Shown here piece after piece: positions 54,284-64,000 of a stretch of DNA of 64,000 bases (within the stretch, counting starts at the first letter, position 1; the number at the start of each line of letters is the position of its first letter). The translations under genes were made by a program, and so were the position numbers. The DNA is taken from the NCBI GenBank assembly GCA_963779325.1, contig CAVZXS010000011.1:682001-746000 (forward strand), in the 5' to 3' direction. The notes under the pieces were generated by a model, which worked only from the letters and a program-made list of their open reading frames with translations, did no database searches and was not told where the DNA came from. The stretch is from CAVZXS01 sp963779325 (GTDB lineage Bacteria > Bacteroidota > Bacteroidia > Chitinophagales > Chitinophagaceae).

Positions 54284-57200
54284 ATGAATATTATTCAACC
54301 ATTGATTAAGAAATTTAAACAAGTTTGGCTTACCAGTTGGGCTGTTGATAATAAAACGGCAATATATATCATCGCTATCCTTATCACTTTGTATGGTTTG
54401 ACAAAATTCAATACCATGCCTAAAGAGCAGTTCCCGGATATTGTAGTACCTACCATTTCCATTACTACGGTATATGTAGGTAACTCACCCAAGGATATTG
54501 AAAATTTAGTAACCCGTCCCATTGAAAAACAATTGAAAGGTATCAGTGGCGCCAAGGTTATTAAAATTCAAAGTACATCGCAAACGGATTACAGTTTGAT
54601 TGTAATAGAGTTTGATACCGATGTAAAAACCGAAGTAGCCAAACTGAAAGTAAAAGACGCCATTGATAAAGCAAAAACGGACCTGCCGAATGATTTAACA
54701 TCGGAGCCCAATGTGCAGGAATTTGCTTTTAGTGAAATGCCTATTTTGTTTGTAAACATAAGCGGCGATTATGATGGTATAAAGCTGAAACAGTTTGCAG
54801 ATAAAATGCAGGATAAGTTTGAGGAGCTGTCTGAAATTACCCGAGCCGAAATTGTGGGTGCACCGGAAAGAGAAATACAGGTAAACGCCGATCCTTATAA
54901 AATGACGGCGGCAAGAGTGAGTTTTATGGATATTGAAAATGCTATCAGCCGCGAGAACAGGGATATAACCGGTGGCTTGATAGAAGTGGGAAATATGAGA
55001 AGAACCTTGCGTATTAAAGGGCAGTTTACAAGCGCATTGAACCTGCAAAATATTGTGGTTCGAAGCAGTGCGCAGGGAGCCGCGGTGTATTTAAAAGATA
55101 TTGCTGAAATAAAAGATACTATAAAGGAAACGGAAAATTTTGCACGATTGGACGGCAAGAATGTAGTTACCCTCAACATAGTAAAACGTGCCGGCGAAAA
55201 CCTGATTAATGCGGCCGATAAAATAAAAGCTATTGTCGCTGACATGCAGGAGAAAAAAGAATTACCAAAAGATTTGAATGTAGTTTTTACCGGCGATCAG
55301 AGCAAGCAAACTAAAACTTCTTTTGAAGAATTGGTGAATACAATTATCATCGGCTTTATATTGGTTTTAATTATCCTGATGTTTTTTATGGGTGTTACCA
55401 ATGCATTCTTCGTCGCGTTAAGTGTTCCGTTGAGTGTATTCGTAGCGTTTTTGTTTTTGCCGCTGGCCGATTATATTGTCGGTACACCCGTTACCCTAAA
55501 CTTTATCGTACTCTTTGCACTCTTATTCGGTTTGGGTATAATAGTGGATGACGCCATTGTGGTTATTGAAAATACACACCGTATTTATAATAACGGCAAA
55601 GTACCCATTGTACGCAGTGCCAAAGAAGCAGCTGGCGAAGTGTTCATACCGGTATTAGCGGGTACGGCTACTACGTTAGCGCCTTTCTTTCCGTTGTTAT
55701 TATGGAAAGGACTCATTGGTAAGTTTATGATTTACCTCCCTACCATGTTGATATTGACATTGGCGGCATCATTGATCGTGGCATTTATTTTCAACCCGGT
55801 TTTTGCTGTAAGTTTTATGAAACCCGAAGGCAAAGAACATGAAAAACCAAAGAAAGCGGTGTTTACCAATAAATGGTTTGTGATTTTTATTATAGCGGGT
55901 ATCTTTTTGCATCTACCCGGTTATCATGGTACAGCCAACTTTTTACTGCTGATGGCGGTGCTGATGATTTTGAATGCTTATGTTTTAAATGATTTGATTC
56001 ATGCATTTCAAAAAAGAGTATTACCGGGCTTAATGAACCGCTATGAAAAATTACTAAGGTGGGTGCTGCAGGGCTGGCGACCTGTTTGGATGTTTGTTTC
56101 TTTATTTGGTTTGTTTGCCGTTGCAGTAGTTTTATTAATGTTCAGCATCAGTATAGGTCGAACCAAATCAACTTTCTTCCCCAGCGGCGATCCTAATTTT
56201 GTGTATGTATATATAAAACTGCCGGTAGGTACCGATGTAAAATATACCGACAGTATTACCGGTCTGTTGGAGAAAAGAGTACAAAAAATATTGGAAAAAG
56301 AAAAACCCGGAACTCCGGGCGGTATAGTTGAAAGTGTAATAACCAATGTAGCCGTGAGTGCTAACAATCCCAGGGATAATAACCGAAGCGTACAATCTAA
56401 CCTGGGAAGAATACAGGTTTCATTTGTAGCGTATGAAAAAAGAGACGGTAAAAAAACCGGCCCTTTCATGGAGGAGATACGCAAACAAATGAAAGGTATA
56501 CCCGGCACCAATATAGAAGTAGCGCAGGAAGATGGCGGCCCGCCCACCGATCCGCCCGTAAATGTGGAAGTAACCGGCGACAACTTTGAAAGTATTGCGG
56601 CAATCGCTACTCAGTTATTAAATCATTTGGATACCAACCGTATTAACGGTATAGAAAATCTGCAGGCGGATGTTGATTTGAATAATCCCGAGATAACTAT
56701 TAATGTGGACAGGGAAAAAGCGATGATGGAAGGCTTGAGTACCGGCCAGATAGGCATGGAAATACGTACCGCCGTTTTCGGAAAGGAAGTAAGTAAATTG
56801 AAAGACGGCGAAGACGAATATAAGATTCAATTGCGCTACAGCGATCTGCTGCGCAATAATATTACCGATGTAATGAACATGCGTATCACATTCATGGATA
56901 TGAATACCATGCAGATAAAATCCATACCTGTAAGTTCAGTAGCGCAAATTGATTATACCAATACGACCGGCGGCATAAAACGTAAAAATGTAAAACGTAC
57001 TATACAGCTGCAAAGTAATGTGGCCGATCCTACCATGGTTGGTAAAATAAATGCTGACCTGCAAACGGTAATTGACGACTTCAAAGAAAAAACTAAAATA
57101 CCGCCCGATGTTACCATCAAACTAAGCGGGCAAAGCGAACAGGAAAAAGAAACACAGGCTTTTTTAGGTACTGCATTATTAATTGCACTGTTATTGATCT

Positions 57201-57859
57201 TTTTAATTCTTGTGTTGCAGTTCAACTCCATGAGTAAGCCGTTCATCGTTATTACAGAAATATTTTTCTCGGTAATAGGTGTATTACTCGGCTATGCATT
57301 TACCGGTATGACCATTGCTACTATCATGTTGGGTGTAGGTATTGTAGGATTAGCGGGTATTGTAATTAAAAACGGAATATTATTAATAGAATTTACAGAC
57401 GAACTGCGGGGTCGCGGTGTAAAAACAAGAGAAGCCGCTATACAAGCCGGTAAAATTCGTATCATTCCTGTATTGCTTACAGCCGTTGCTACCATCCTGG
57501 GATTATTACCGCTGGCAGTTGGTTTTAATATCAATTTCGAATCAATGTTTCAGCATTTAAAACCCAATATTTTCTTTGGCGGCGATAGTGTTGTGTTCTG
57601 GGGGCCGCTGAGCTGGACGATTATTTTCGGTTTGATCTTTTCTTTCTTCCTTACATTGGTAATGGTACCGAGCATGTACCTGATAGCCGAAAGATTGCGC
57701 CGGCCGATGGAGAAATTTTATGGTAGTAAGTTTATAGCATTACTGGGTTTTACCGGGCCGTTCTTCTTCATATTTGTAGGTATTATGTATTTAGTGCGAC
57801 GAATACAGGGGAAAAAAGTTTGGATCGGACAGCCGCTTGTGCAGCGTTCCCGAAAATAG
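54284..57859 (+). CDS. RND-family efflux permease
   Basis: The 1191-residue product has twelve transmembrane helices and two large periplasmic loops. PKEQFPDIVVPTISITTVYVGNSP begins the porter domain. Helix 4 GLGIIVDDAIVVIENTHRIY carries the two Asp residues of the proton relay, and the helix 11 region GIVGLAGIVIKNGILLIEFTDEL is also typical. The length is longer than AcrB (about 1050) because of an insert of about 110 residues after helix 6 (HEKPKKAVFTNKWFVIFI), which adds extra membrane segments. It exports drugs, lipids or sugars with protons. A terminator follows at 57965. Confidence 0.94.
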   Translation: MNIIQPLIKKFKQVWLTSWAVDNKTAIYIIAILITLYGLTKFNTMPKEQFPDIVVPTISITTVYVGNSPKDIENLVTRPIEKQLKGISGAKVIKIQSTSQTDYSLIVIEFDTDVKTEVAKLKVKDAIDKAKTDLPNDLTSEPNVQEFAFSEMPILFVNISGDYDGIKLKQFADKMQDKFEELSEITRAEIVGAPEREIQVNADPYKMTAARVSFMDIENAISRENRDITGGLIEVGNMRRTLRIKGQFTSALNLQNIVVRSSAQGAAVYLKDIAEIKDTIKETENFARLDGKNVVTLNIVKRAGENLINAADKIKAIVADMQEKKELPKDLNVVFTGDQSKQTKTSFEELVNTIIIGFILVLIILMFFMGVTNAFFVALSVPLSVFVAFLFLPLADYIVGTPVTLNFIVLFALLFGLGIIVDDAIVVIENTHRIYNNGKVPIVRSAKEAAGEVFIPVLAGTATTLAPFFPLLLWKGLIGKFMIYLPTMLILTLAASLIVAFIFNPVFAVSFMKPEGKEHEKPKKAVFTNKWFVIFIIAGIFLHLPGYHGTANFLLLMAVLMILNAYVLNDLIHAFQKRVLPGLMNRYEKLLRWVLQGWRPVWMFVSLFGLFAVAVVLLMFSISIGRTKSTFFPSGDPNFVYVYIKLPVGTDVKYTDSITGLLEKRVQKILEKEKPGTPGGIVESVITNVAVSANNPRDNNRSVQSNLGRIQVSFVAYEKRDGKKTGPFMEEIRKQMKGIPGTNIEVAQEDGGPPTDPPVNVEVTGDNFESIAAIATQLLNHLDTNRINGIENLQADVDLNNPEITINVDREKAMMEGLSTGQIGMEIRTAVFGKEVSKLKDGEDEYKIQLRYSDLLRNNITDVMNMRITFMDMNTMQIKSIPVSSVAQIDYTNTTGGIKRKNVKRTIQLQSNVADPTMVGKINADLQTVIDDFKEKTKIPPDVTIKLSGQSEQEKETQAFLGTALLIALLLIFLILVLQFNSMSKPFIVITEIFFSVIGVLLGYAFTGMTIATIMLGVGIVGLAGIVIKNGILLIEFTDELRGRGVKTREAAIQAGKIRIIPVLLTAVATILGLLPLAVGFNINFESMFQHLKPNIFFGGDSVVFWGPLSWTIIFGLIFSFFLTLVMVPSMYLIAERLRRPMEKFYGSKFIALLGFTGPFFFIFVGIMYLVRRIQGKKVWIGQPLVQRSRK

Positions 57860-57964
57860 GATTGTCATATAATCAGACACGGAATTTGAAGTGTTGGGAA
57901 ATCGGTCCGTACTGTTTTATACTACCTCGCTCCGTGATCATAATTGTTGGTTTTGGTGAATTTT

Positions 57965-57997
57965 AAAAGCGGCTTCCTTTTCAGGAGCCGCTTTTTT
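57965..57997 (+). terminator. Intrinsic terminator of the efflux operon
   Basis: AAAAGCGGCT pairs with AGCCGCTTTT over 10 bp, plus CC/GG inside with one bulge, and is followed by a run of six T. It lies about 105 bases after the permease stop. Confidence 0.85.
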
Positions 57998-58150
57998 GTG
58001 TATAAGTTTAAGCTATAAAAAGTAATCAAAAAAACCACATTATAAAAAATATTCGTATGTAATCGTTTGGTAGATTACTACTGAAATATTCGTAGTTAAC
58101 AACTTCCTCTTAAAATATCATGTATGTCCCCATTTTCGTCAATGATTTTT

Positions 58151-60065
58151 TTAATATCTTTGGAAAGCGTAATTAATCGGTGTCATTATATCGCCTCCGC
58201 CACAAGCATTACTTACCCTTAACGATACTGAACCGCTTGAAGGAAAAATTGTTGGCTTTGCTCGAAGCGTGATTACTCTGTACCTTTCCCGAAACATATT
58301 GCCAATTTGAAGAAAAAGACCATTGATAACCTGTAGCTTCAAGAACCATCGAAGATCCGGTCAAAATTAACTTTGTGTACCAAAACAATATGGGGGTGAA
58401 GGTGATGGAAAGATACTATACTCAGAAGTTAAGTAAGTTCCAAGTCTAATAGATTTGAAAGCTGCATTGTTTGTAAAGCACTTTACATTTCCAATAGTTG
58501 CAGATAAAGTTACAGTACCGTTACCCGTTTTAGTAACAGTTGCCTGATTTCCACTTGATGATATTGTCGCAATAAACGGGTTTGAAGGACTTAAAGCCCA
58601 AACAATATTTACCCCCGACGGCGCACCATTTAATGTATAGGTGGATGAAGTTCCATTAGAACAGATTGAACTACTGCCGCCAGTAATACTTAAGCTTGTT
58701 GAAAAATTAATTAAAGCCGAAACATTTGTTGTATTTGTAGTAATTGCATTAGTTCCTGTAGGGTCAAGCCAATTACTTAGCCTTGTTGCATTAGTACCCC
58801 CGCCTGTCCATGATAAGTCAAACCTTCCATAGTTATGGCCGCCTGTTAATTGATTGCAAGGTGGGCCAATTGGTTGTGTGCCGGAATATTTTTGTCCAAT
58901 TACCCTATGGCTGCTAACATCAAATAGTGGTGACCCGGAGGAACCAACCTCAGAAGCTCCTAAATCCCATAAAACACGCCAAGCAGTGTTTGAAAAGGTA
59001 GCTATATTACCAATACTCGCGGGGCTATTTGCTAGACTGATTTTCATTTGATCACCCTGAGGATGATGTATCCCGACGGATGATGCAGGCGTTGTTAAGG
59101 AACGTGACCATCCCAAATAAGTAATATCTGATGTAGGAGAAGGCGTTTGAAAAAGTTCTAATAACGAACAATCAGTTGATTCGTAAGTAGCTCTTAAAGT
59201 TGCTCCATTAAACAATATGGCTTGTTGATTATTAGTATTTGGTGTGCAAGTGGAGCTCCACCAGCCAAAAATAAATGTCCAGTTATTGGGGTTTAAACCG
59301 TTAACAACATGCCAAGCAGTTAACAAATATGGTCTATTTGTATTGCAAGTGTTCGCAAGTAAGGCGCCCGAGGCTGAGCCTCCATCTTCAGTTTCAATAA
59401 GACAAATCGCTTTTCGCTCAGTTGCCCACGCATTTCCTTGAGTACATAATACGTTTACATTACACGAGTTTGATGTATTAAATCTTCCAAACTCCAAAGA
59501 ATCCAATGAATTGGTATTTATTTTTTTAGGCAACCCTAAAAGTACTTTTGAAATATGCAAGTCGTTTTGAAGTCGTTCATTTTTTGGTGTACGTAGTTCA
59601 AGAATAACTGAACTATTGGGAAAACTATTTGAACTCCAAAATCGATCATTCCCAATATTTTCGCTAGCAGTTATTGGGCCTGTAACAATTGTTCCTTCAA
59701 GATTGTAAATGTATAACTCTGCGTTTTTTGAAAGCGATAGCCTGTCGAACGTTACAGCTATCGAGGTTGCATTTATACCAACAACTTTATGCCGATATAT
59801 AATATCGTTGTCAATTACTTCGCCAGATGCTTTTACTAAAAAAGAGACATCAATAAGTTTTGGTTCAGCAAATTTATTAATGCCTTTTCTCGTTGATTTA
59901 GTAATGTCATTTTCTGTTAGCGCCGGGACTATTGTTTCGGATTTTTTTTGTCTTACCCATCAAGCCCTTGCTTGTTACGGTTGGATTTATATAGGATTTA
60001 ATAGTTACCTGAGAAGATGATTTTACACAAATAAATAATCCTATTAAAAATAGACTCTTTTTCAT
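58151..60065 (-). pseudogene. Secreted trypsin-like serine protease with Ig-like modules, three frameshifts
   Basis: The ATG at 60063-60065 opens a signal (KKSLFLIGLFICVKSSSQ). The frame breaks at an 8-A run near 59942; removing one A continues through a propeptide-like region (SETIVPALTENDITK) into the long frame ending at 58367. That frame holds the catalytic His in LLTAWHVVNG, Asp in ESTDCSLLELFQ and Ser in VGSSGSPLFD. This is lysyl-endopeptidase-like, clan PA. An Ig-like module follows. Two more shifts near 58370 and 58255 restore another module (LEATGYQWSFSSNW, then SLRVSNACGGG) to a stop at 58151. The intact product would be about 635 residues. The 4-base overlap with the barrel gene upstream suggests an operon. 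Confidence 0.75.
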
Positions 60066-60820
60066 GGCTTATAGTTTTTAGGTTTAAAATTAGTTGAGTA
60101 TTTGAATGACAAGCCTATTGCATCAATGGTTCTTGTATATGGTTTTGAGTTGTTTTCAAATAAGAAAGGGTCCTCTCTTTTATATCTATTTAATAGCCTG
60201 ACATAGGGTTCTATTTGTATTAGCGAATTCGGGGAAACCTGCCTTGAAATACGACAAAAAAGATGAATTGAATTGCCGTAATATCCAAACCTTGAGTACT
60301 TGTTATTAGCATCCGGAAAAGGCTTTTGACCGTTATAAACTTGTAGAAACGAAAAATTTATTATATTTTCTATACCTATATTGAAATTGTATCTACTTTT
60401 TTTAAGTAACTGATAACTTATACCAATTGGCAATCGAAGTAAATGAAATGTATAATCACTCGTAGTTGTACCAACGGGCAAGCTATCTCTGCCAATATTT
60501 AAAAGTTGGTGGTCATATGCTCTTTTAAAATTGAATTTATTTCTAAAATATCCGATACCGGCATAGACGCTCCAGTTATTATGAATTCGTTTTTCACTTA
60601 ATAAATCTATTCCCAAGTTCATTTGAGTTGCCGACTGTTCTTTAAATTCATTAGGGAATTGGGTGTCTTTAAAATCAGCCTTCTGAAAATCAGACTGTAA
60701 TGAAACCCTGACAGAAAATACAGGATTGTTGATTTGAGCAAATAATATTCTATTTGGTGTTAATAAACATATTGCTGAAAGAAATAAAGCCTTTATAATA
60801 TTTTTTTTACTTCTTTTCAT
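60062..60820 (-). CDS. Outer-membrane beta-barrel protein
   Basis: The 252-residue product has a signal peptide (KNIIKALFLSAICLLTPNRILFAQ) and a barrel with alternating strands (NWSVYAGIGYFRNKFNFKRAY, YTFHLLRLPIGISYQLLKKSRYNFNIGIEN, IGLSFKYSTNF). The general look is that of the PorT/OmpA_B-like family (outer membrane protein beta-barrel domain). Its stop TGA overlaps the start of the secreted protease gene (ATGA), so both are on one transcript and may cooperate, for example in export or anchoring. That link is inferred. Confidence 0.8.
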   Translation of the reverse strand: MKRSKKNIIKALFLSAICLLTPNRILFAQINNPVFSVRVSLQSDFQKADFKDTQFPNEFKEQSATQMNLGIDLLSEKRIHNNWSVYAGIGYFRNKFNFKRAYDHQLLNIGRDSLPVGTTTSDYTFHLLRLPIGISYQLLKKSRYNFNIGIENIINFSFLQVYNGQKPFPDANNKYSRFGYYGNSIHLFCRISRQVSPNSLIQIEPYVRLLNRYKREDPFLFENNSKPYTRTIDAIGLSFKYSTNFKPKNYKP

Positions 60821-61493
60821 TTTTGTGATTTTAATTTAGAAGAGATTAGTTAATAATAGGCATACGTTATTTTTGTCATTTTAATTATACCCCTACTGCA
60901 TTAATGATTACCCGTAATACCGTAACCCGCGATTTTCTTCGGGAATATCAAACAGTATTATGTACAACTTTCAGCTTGTACATCCAACTGATTAAACAAG
61001 GGTAGGGTTTGGTTCCTAGTAGGATAGGCGTCCGTGGCTATCGCATAGGCAGAGGCAATTGTGCGAAGTTTGTACGTAATCAGTTTGACTTTGTTGGCAC
61101 TACTTTTATTACCCTGCTATACCTTGTTAGTATTTATATTTCAGCAAACAAAAAGGAAGTATTTTTAAGATAATTAAAAATAAAAAAATCAGGCTTTTGA
61201 GTTGGGGGGGTAATTTTTTCATAAATAATTTTTTGGTGTGTGGTTAAGTGAAAAAATTGTCAACTTGAAGTTAGACTTAAATATAAATATGAGGCAAGAA
61301 AAACATTGGCTGTATCGACGCTCCGTGTCAAGACGTATGTTACTGCTTTTCTGGCATAAACTTCGAAATTGATAAAGTGCTGTTCGAATATTTCTAATGC
61401 TTTCAAACTTTTTCTACATCCTACATACACCAACAAAAATGCGCCACCGAAACCGATGACGCATTTTATTATTTTTAAAAACTATTTTATTTT
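60821..61493. other. Intergenic region with a terminator only
   Basis: Apart from the terminator at 61435-61468 I see no gene, tRNA or repeat in these 673 bases. TCGACGCTCCGT at 61317 resembles GCGACGCTCCGT at 30662, too short to name as a repeat. Confidence 0.5.
61435..61468 (-). terminator. Intrinsic terminator of the M16 peptidase gene
   Basis: AAAATGCG (61436-61443) pairs with CGCATTTT (61460-61467). The inner CACCG and CGATG extend the stem around an AAAC loop. On the minus strand it is followed by T-rich sequence, 25 bases after the M16 stop. Confidence 0.75.
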
Positions 61494-64000
61494 CTAAAAT
61501 CCTTTCTTCTCTACTTTTTTACCGTCTGTATCCAGCTCCACAATTTCATAACCCAACTTTTGCAGTCCCGGTAATATTTTGGCCTTATCACCTACCAGCA
61601 GCATATTCAACTTAGCGGGGTTGGTATATTTAGCGGCCAGCATATCAACATCTTTTTTAGTAATGGCGGCTAAAATTTTATTCTGTTGCGCTACATAGTT
61701 GGCCGGCAAATTATAATCTACAATACGGCCTATAAAAGAAGCCTTCTGAAAAGGCGTTTCATAACGCAACGCATCTCTTTGTCCGATGGCGCTCTTCATA
61801 AACTTAAGTTCATCATCGGTAATACCTCTTTCGGCATAAGCTTTCATTTCTTTTACTACTTCTACCAAGGCACTGTCGGTAGCATCGGCTTTTATACCGG
61901 CGCTGAATTCAAAATCGCCGGTTTCTTTACCGCCCGTAAAACCGCTCCTGGCGCCGTAAGTCCAACCTTTGTCTTCACGCAGGTTCAAATTTAACCGGCT
62001 GTTGAAAGCGCCGCCCAATGCATAGTTCATCAAACCCGCTTTGTAGTATTCGCCTGTTGCATCATACTTCAGCCCGGTAGCATACCCTACCCTGAACTCC
62101 GTTTGCGCCGCTTTAGGTATATCCACCAAAAATATTTTTGATTTATCCACCTTTGGTACAGCCACTATTTTCGGCACACCAATATTTTTATTGGGGAGTT
62201 TATTTAAGAAAGCAAGTTTTGGCAATATTTCCGCCTGTGTTATATCGCCTACTACTACTACTTTGGCTCCCTTACTTGTAAGGTAATTATTGTAATAAGC
62301 CTGTACATCTTCCAGCTTCATATTCTTAATGGTATGCTCCGTACCGTTTTCGCTCATACCAAGTATATGATCCTTACCAAAATTTACTTTTGCAATTACT
62401 TCGCTTGCTACCGCGGCGGCCTGCCCTTTCTGCTGCTTCAATCCTTCCAGCGCCTGCTTTTGATTACGTTTAAATGCATCGGCGGTAAACAACGGGTTGA
62501 ACATTCTTTCTTCCAAAAGTTTAAGCGTGGCATCTAAATTCTTTTTTAAAGAAGAAACGGTAAATGTAATATCATCAGTACCGCTTCCTATGTTTACGTT
62601 GCTTCCCAGTTTTTGTAACTCTACAGCCATTTGCTCGGCCGAATAATTTTTAGTGTCTTCATTCATCATAGCGGCAAACATATCAGCCAATCCTATTTTA
62701 GCCGTATCCTTAGCTTGCAACAAATGACCGCCCGGAATTGAAACAGATACCGTTACGGTAGGTATCTCATTATTCTGCGTACCGATCATTTTAATACCAT
62801 TGGGAAAATTCTTAGTCCAGAATTGCGGTACGGTAATAACAGGATTCGCTCCGTTGCCCGGTATTTTGCTCCTGTTAAAATTATCAGTTGCTTTCACATA
62901 CTTCAAACCGCTGTAACCGTAATTCGGTGGTGTATATTTCGAACTGTCAGCTTTATAATTATCGGCGGCGGCCAATGCTTTCTCCTGCCCTTTGGGCAAT
63001 ACACTTGCTACTACACAATGTTTTCCTTTTATATACGTATTGTATGCATTCATTACATCCGCTTTTGTTACAGATGTATACATTTTTAATAACTCTGAAA
63101 TTTTATTGGGGTTGCCGGTAAACGTTTGAAACGAAGCCAACTGCGATACTTTACCCGATACACTTTGCAAACCATTAATGTATTGCGCTTCAATACCGCC
63201 CTTAAACTTGGTAATATCTTCATCGGTAACACCGCGTTTTTCAAATGAATCCAAACTTGCACGAATCATTTTTTCCATATCGGCTAAATTTTTGCCGGGA
63301 AAAGGCAACGCTATAAAACTAAATTCGCCCGCCAGTTCTGACAATGAACTTTGCGCTGATGCCTGTACAGATTGCTGTGTTTTAACCATGTTTTGATAAA
63401 GCAAAGAATTTTTCCCCTGTCCCAATACCTGTGCAAGGCATTGCAAAGCTGCCATATCCTTATGATAATTAGGTACAGTGGGGAAAGTTAAATACACCAA
63501 CGGAAGTTTTGCATAATTATCTACATAAGAAACATAACGATCACTTTCTAATATAGCAGGCGGTACTACTACCGGGCTTACTTCGGGGCCGCGGGGAATA
63601 GAGCCAAAATATTTTTCAACCAACTTCACCGCATCTGCAGGTTTTACATCGCCGCCAATGGTAAGTGTGGCATTATTGGGACCGTACCAGCGTAAGAAAA
63701 AGTTTTTTAAATCATTTACATCTACCGCGATTCAGGTCTTCTATATAACCGATGGTAAGCCAAGAGTAAGGATGACCGTAAGGATACAATGCTTTTGATG
63801 CCGTTTCCTGCAACAAACCGTAAGGACGGTTATCATAATTTTGTCCTCTTTCATTTTTTACCGTAGATCGTTGTATTTCAAATTTTTTCTGTGTTACGGC
63901 ATCCAACAGAAAGCCCATACGATCTGCTTCCAGCCAAAGCATTTTTTCCAATTGGTTATTGGGTACCGTTTCAAAATAATTGGTACGGTCGCGGTTGGTA
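61494..64000 (-). pseudogene. M16 (insulinase-type) peptidase, frameshifted and cut by the window edge
   Basis: The frame from the edge reads TNRDRTNYFETVPNNQLEKM, EADRMGFLLDAVTQKKFEIQ and SWLTIGYIEDLN, typical of the region after the zinc motif in M16 peptidases; the HxxEH motif itself is beyond the edge. After EDLN one extra base near 63729 breaks the frame. Removing it gives AVDVNDLKNFFLRWYGPNNA, TLTIGGDVKP and the long frame to 61494. This holds the second M16 half (KTAQTEFRVGYATGL-like and NYALGGAFNSRLNLNLREDKGWTYGA). Such two-domain proteins of about 940 residues degrade peptides in the periplasm. A sequence indel is the simplest explanation. Confidence 0.85.

Noticed and set aside
56041..56583. 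180-residue frame opposite the RND permease
   Set aside because: Antisense shadow in the permease gene.
60841..61434. Hidden small RNA or gene before the M16 terminator
   Set aside because: Stops in all frames and no stable, conserved-looking fold that I could support by eye.
1..64000. CRISPR array, prophage, integrase or transposase
   Set aside because: I saw no regularly spaced direct repeats and no integrase, transposase or phage structural gene. The only possible mobile units are short palindromes.

Overview
The window looks like chromosome of a member of the Bacteroidota, most like Chitinophagaceae/Sphingobacteriia. Supporting signs are TTG-N19/20-TAnnTTTG promoters, few Shine-Dalgarno sites, many lipoprotein and outer-membrane barrel genes, a SusR-like membrane regulator with a triple-tyrosine module, 2TM and DUF4440 proteins, and low-to-moderate GC. 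This placement is inferred from gene content; there is no rRNA in the window. The only intact RNA gene I can support is tRNA-Arg(CCU).

Layout. 1-8.5 kb: an Ig-like lipoprotein cut by the window edge, a one-chain UvrD helicase/PD-(D/E)XK nuclease, an SRPBCC protein, an M48 protease, a secreted protein of unknown function and a membrane TPR protein. 8.6-12.8 kb: a VOC protein without a normal start codon, a frameshifted parallel beta-helix lipoprotein with duplicated C-terminal modules, and tRNA-Arg beside a tRNA-like remnant split by a GC-rich palindrome. 12.9-31.8 kb: the most notable region, a beta-glucan utilisation locus. 32-39 kb: a small barrel protein, two AraC regulators, two DUF4440 proteins and an IorAB-type molybdenum hydroxylase. 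39-50 kb: mixed housekeeping genes (GIY-YIG protein, FadD, 2TM protein, esterase, TPR protein, DUF1015, SerC, Fic, S1/P1-like hydrolase, DUF502). 51-58 kb: a TetR-TolC-adaptor-RND efflux operon with a clear promoter and operator. 58-64 kb: a frameshifted secreted trypsin-like protease, its barrel neighbour, and an M16 peptidase running off the end.

The glucan locus encodes a membrane-spanning regulator, divergent from eight co-directional genes: a glycoside hydrolase fused to a predicted outer-membrane barrel, a multi-module surface lipoprotein, a GH16 lipoprotein, a roughly 1150-residue clan GH-Q-like phosphorylase (candidate GH149/GH161), a secreted GH30, a GPH-type sugar transporter and two GH17 enzymes without signal peptides. 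No SusC/SusD pair is present. My reading is that beta-1,3-glucan (perhaps with beta-1,6 branches) is cut at the surface and in the periplasm, imported as oligosaccharides and finished in the cytoplasm by hydrolysis and phosphorolysis. The hydrolase-barrel fusion is the obvious candidate for the missing outer-membrane part.

At least five genes carry single-base-type frameshifts (beta-helix protein, a small barrel, DUF502, the secreted protease, M16). Some could be real decay, but their spread over unrelated genes suggests draft-sequence indels. I report each as one interrupted gene with its reconstructed span.
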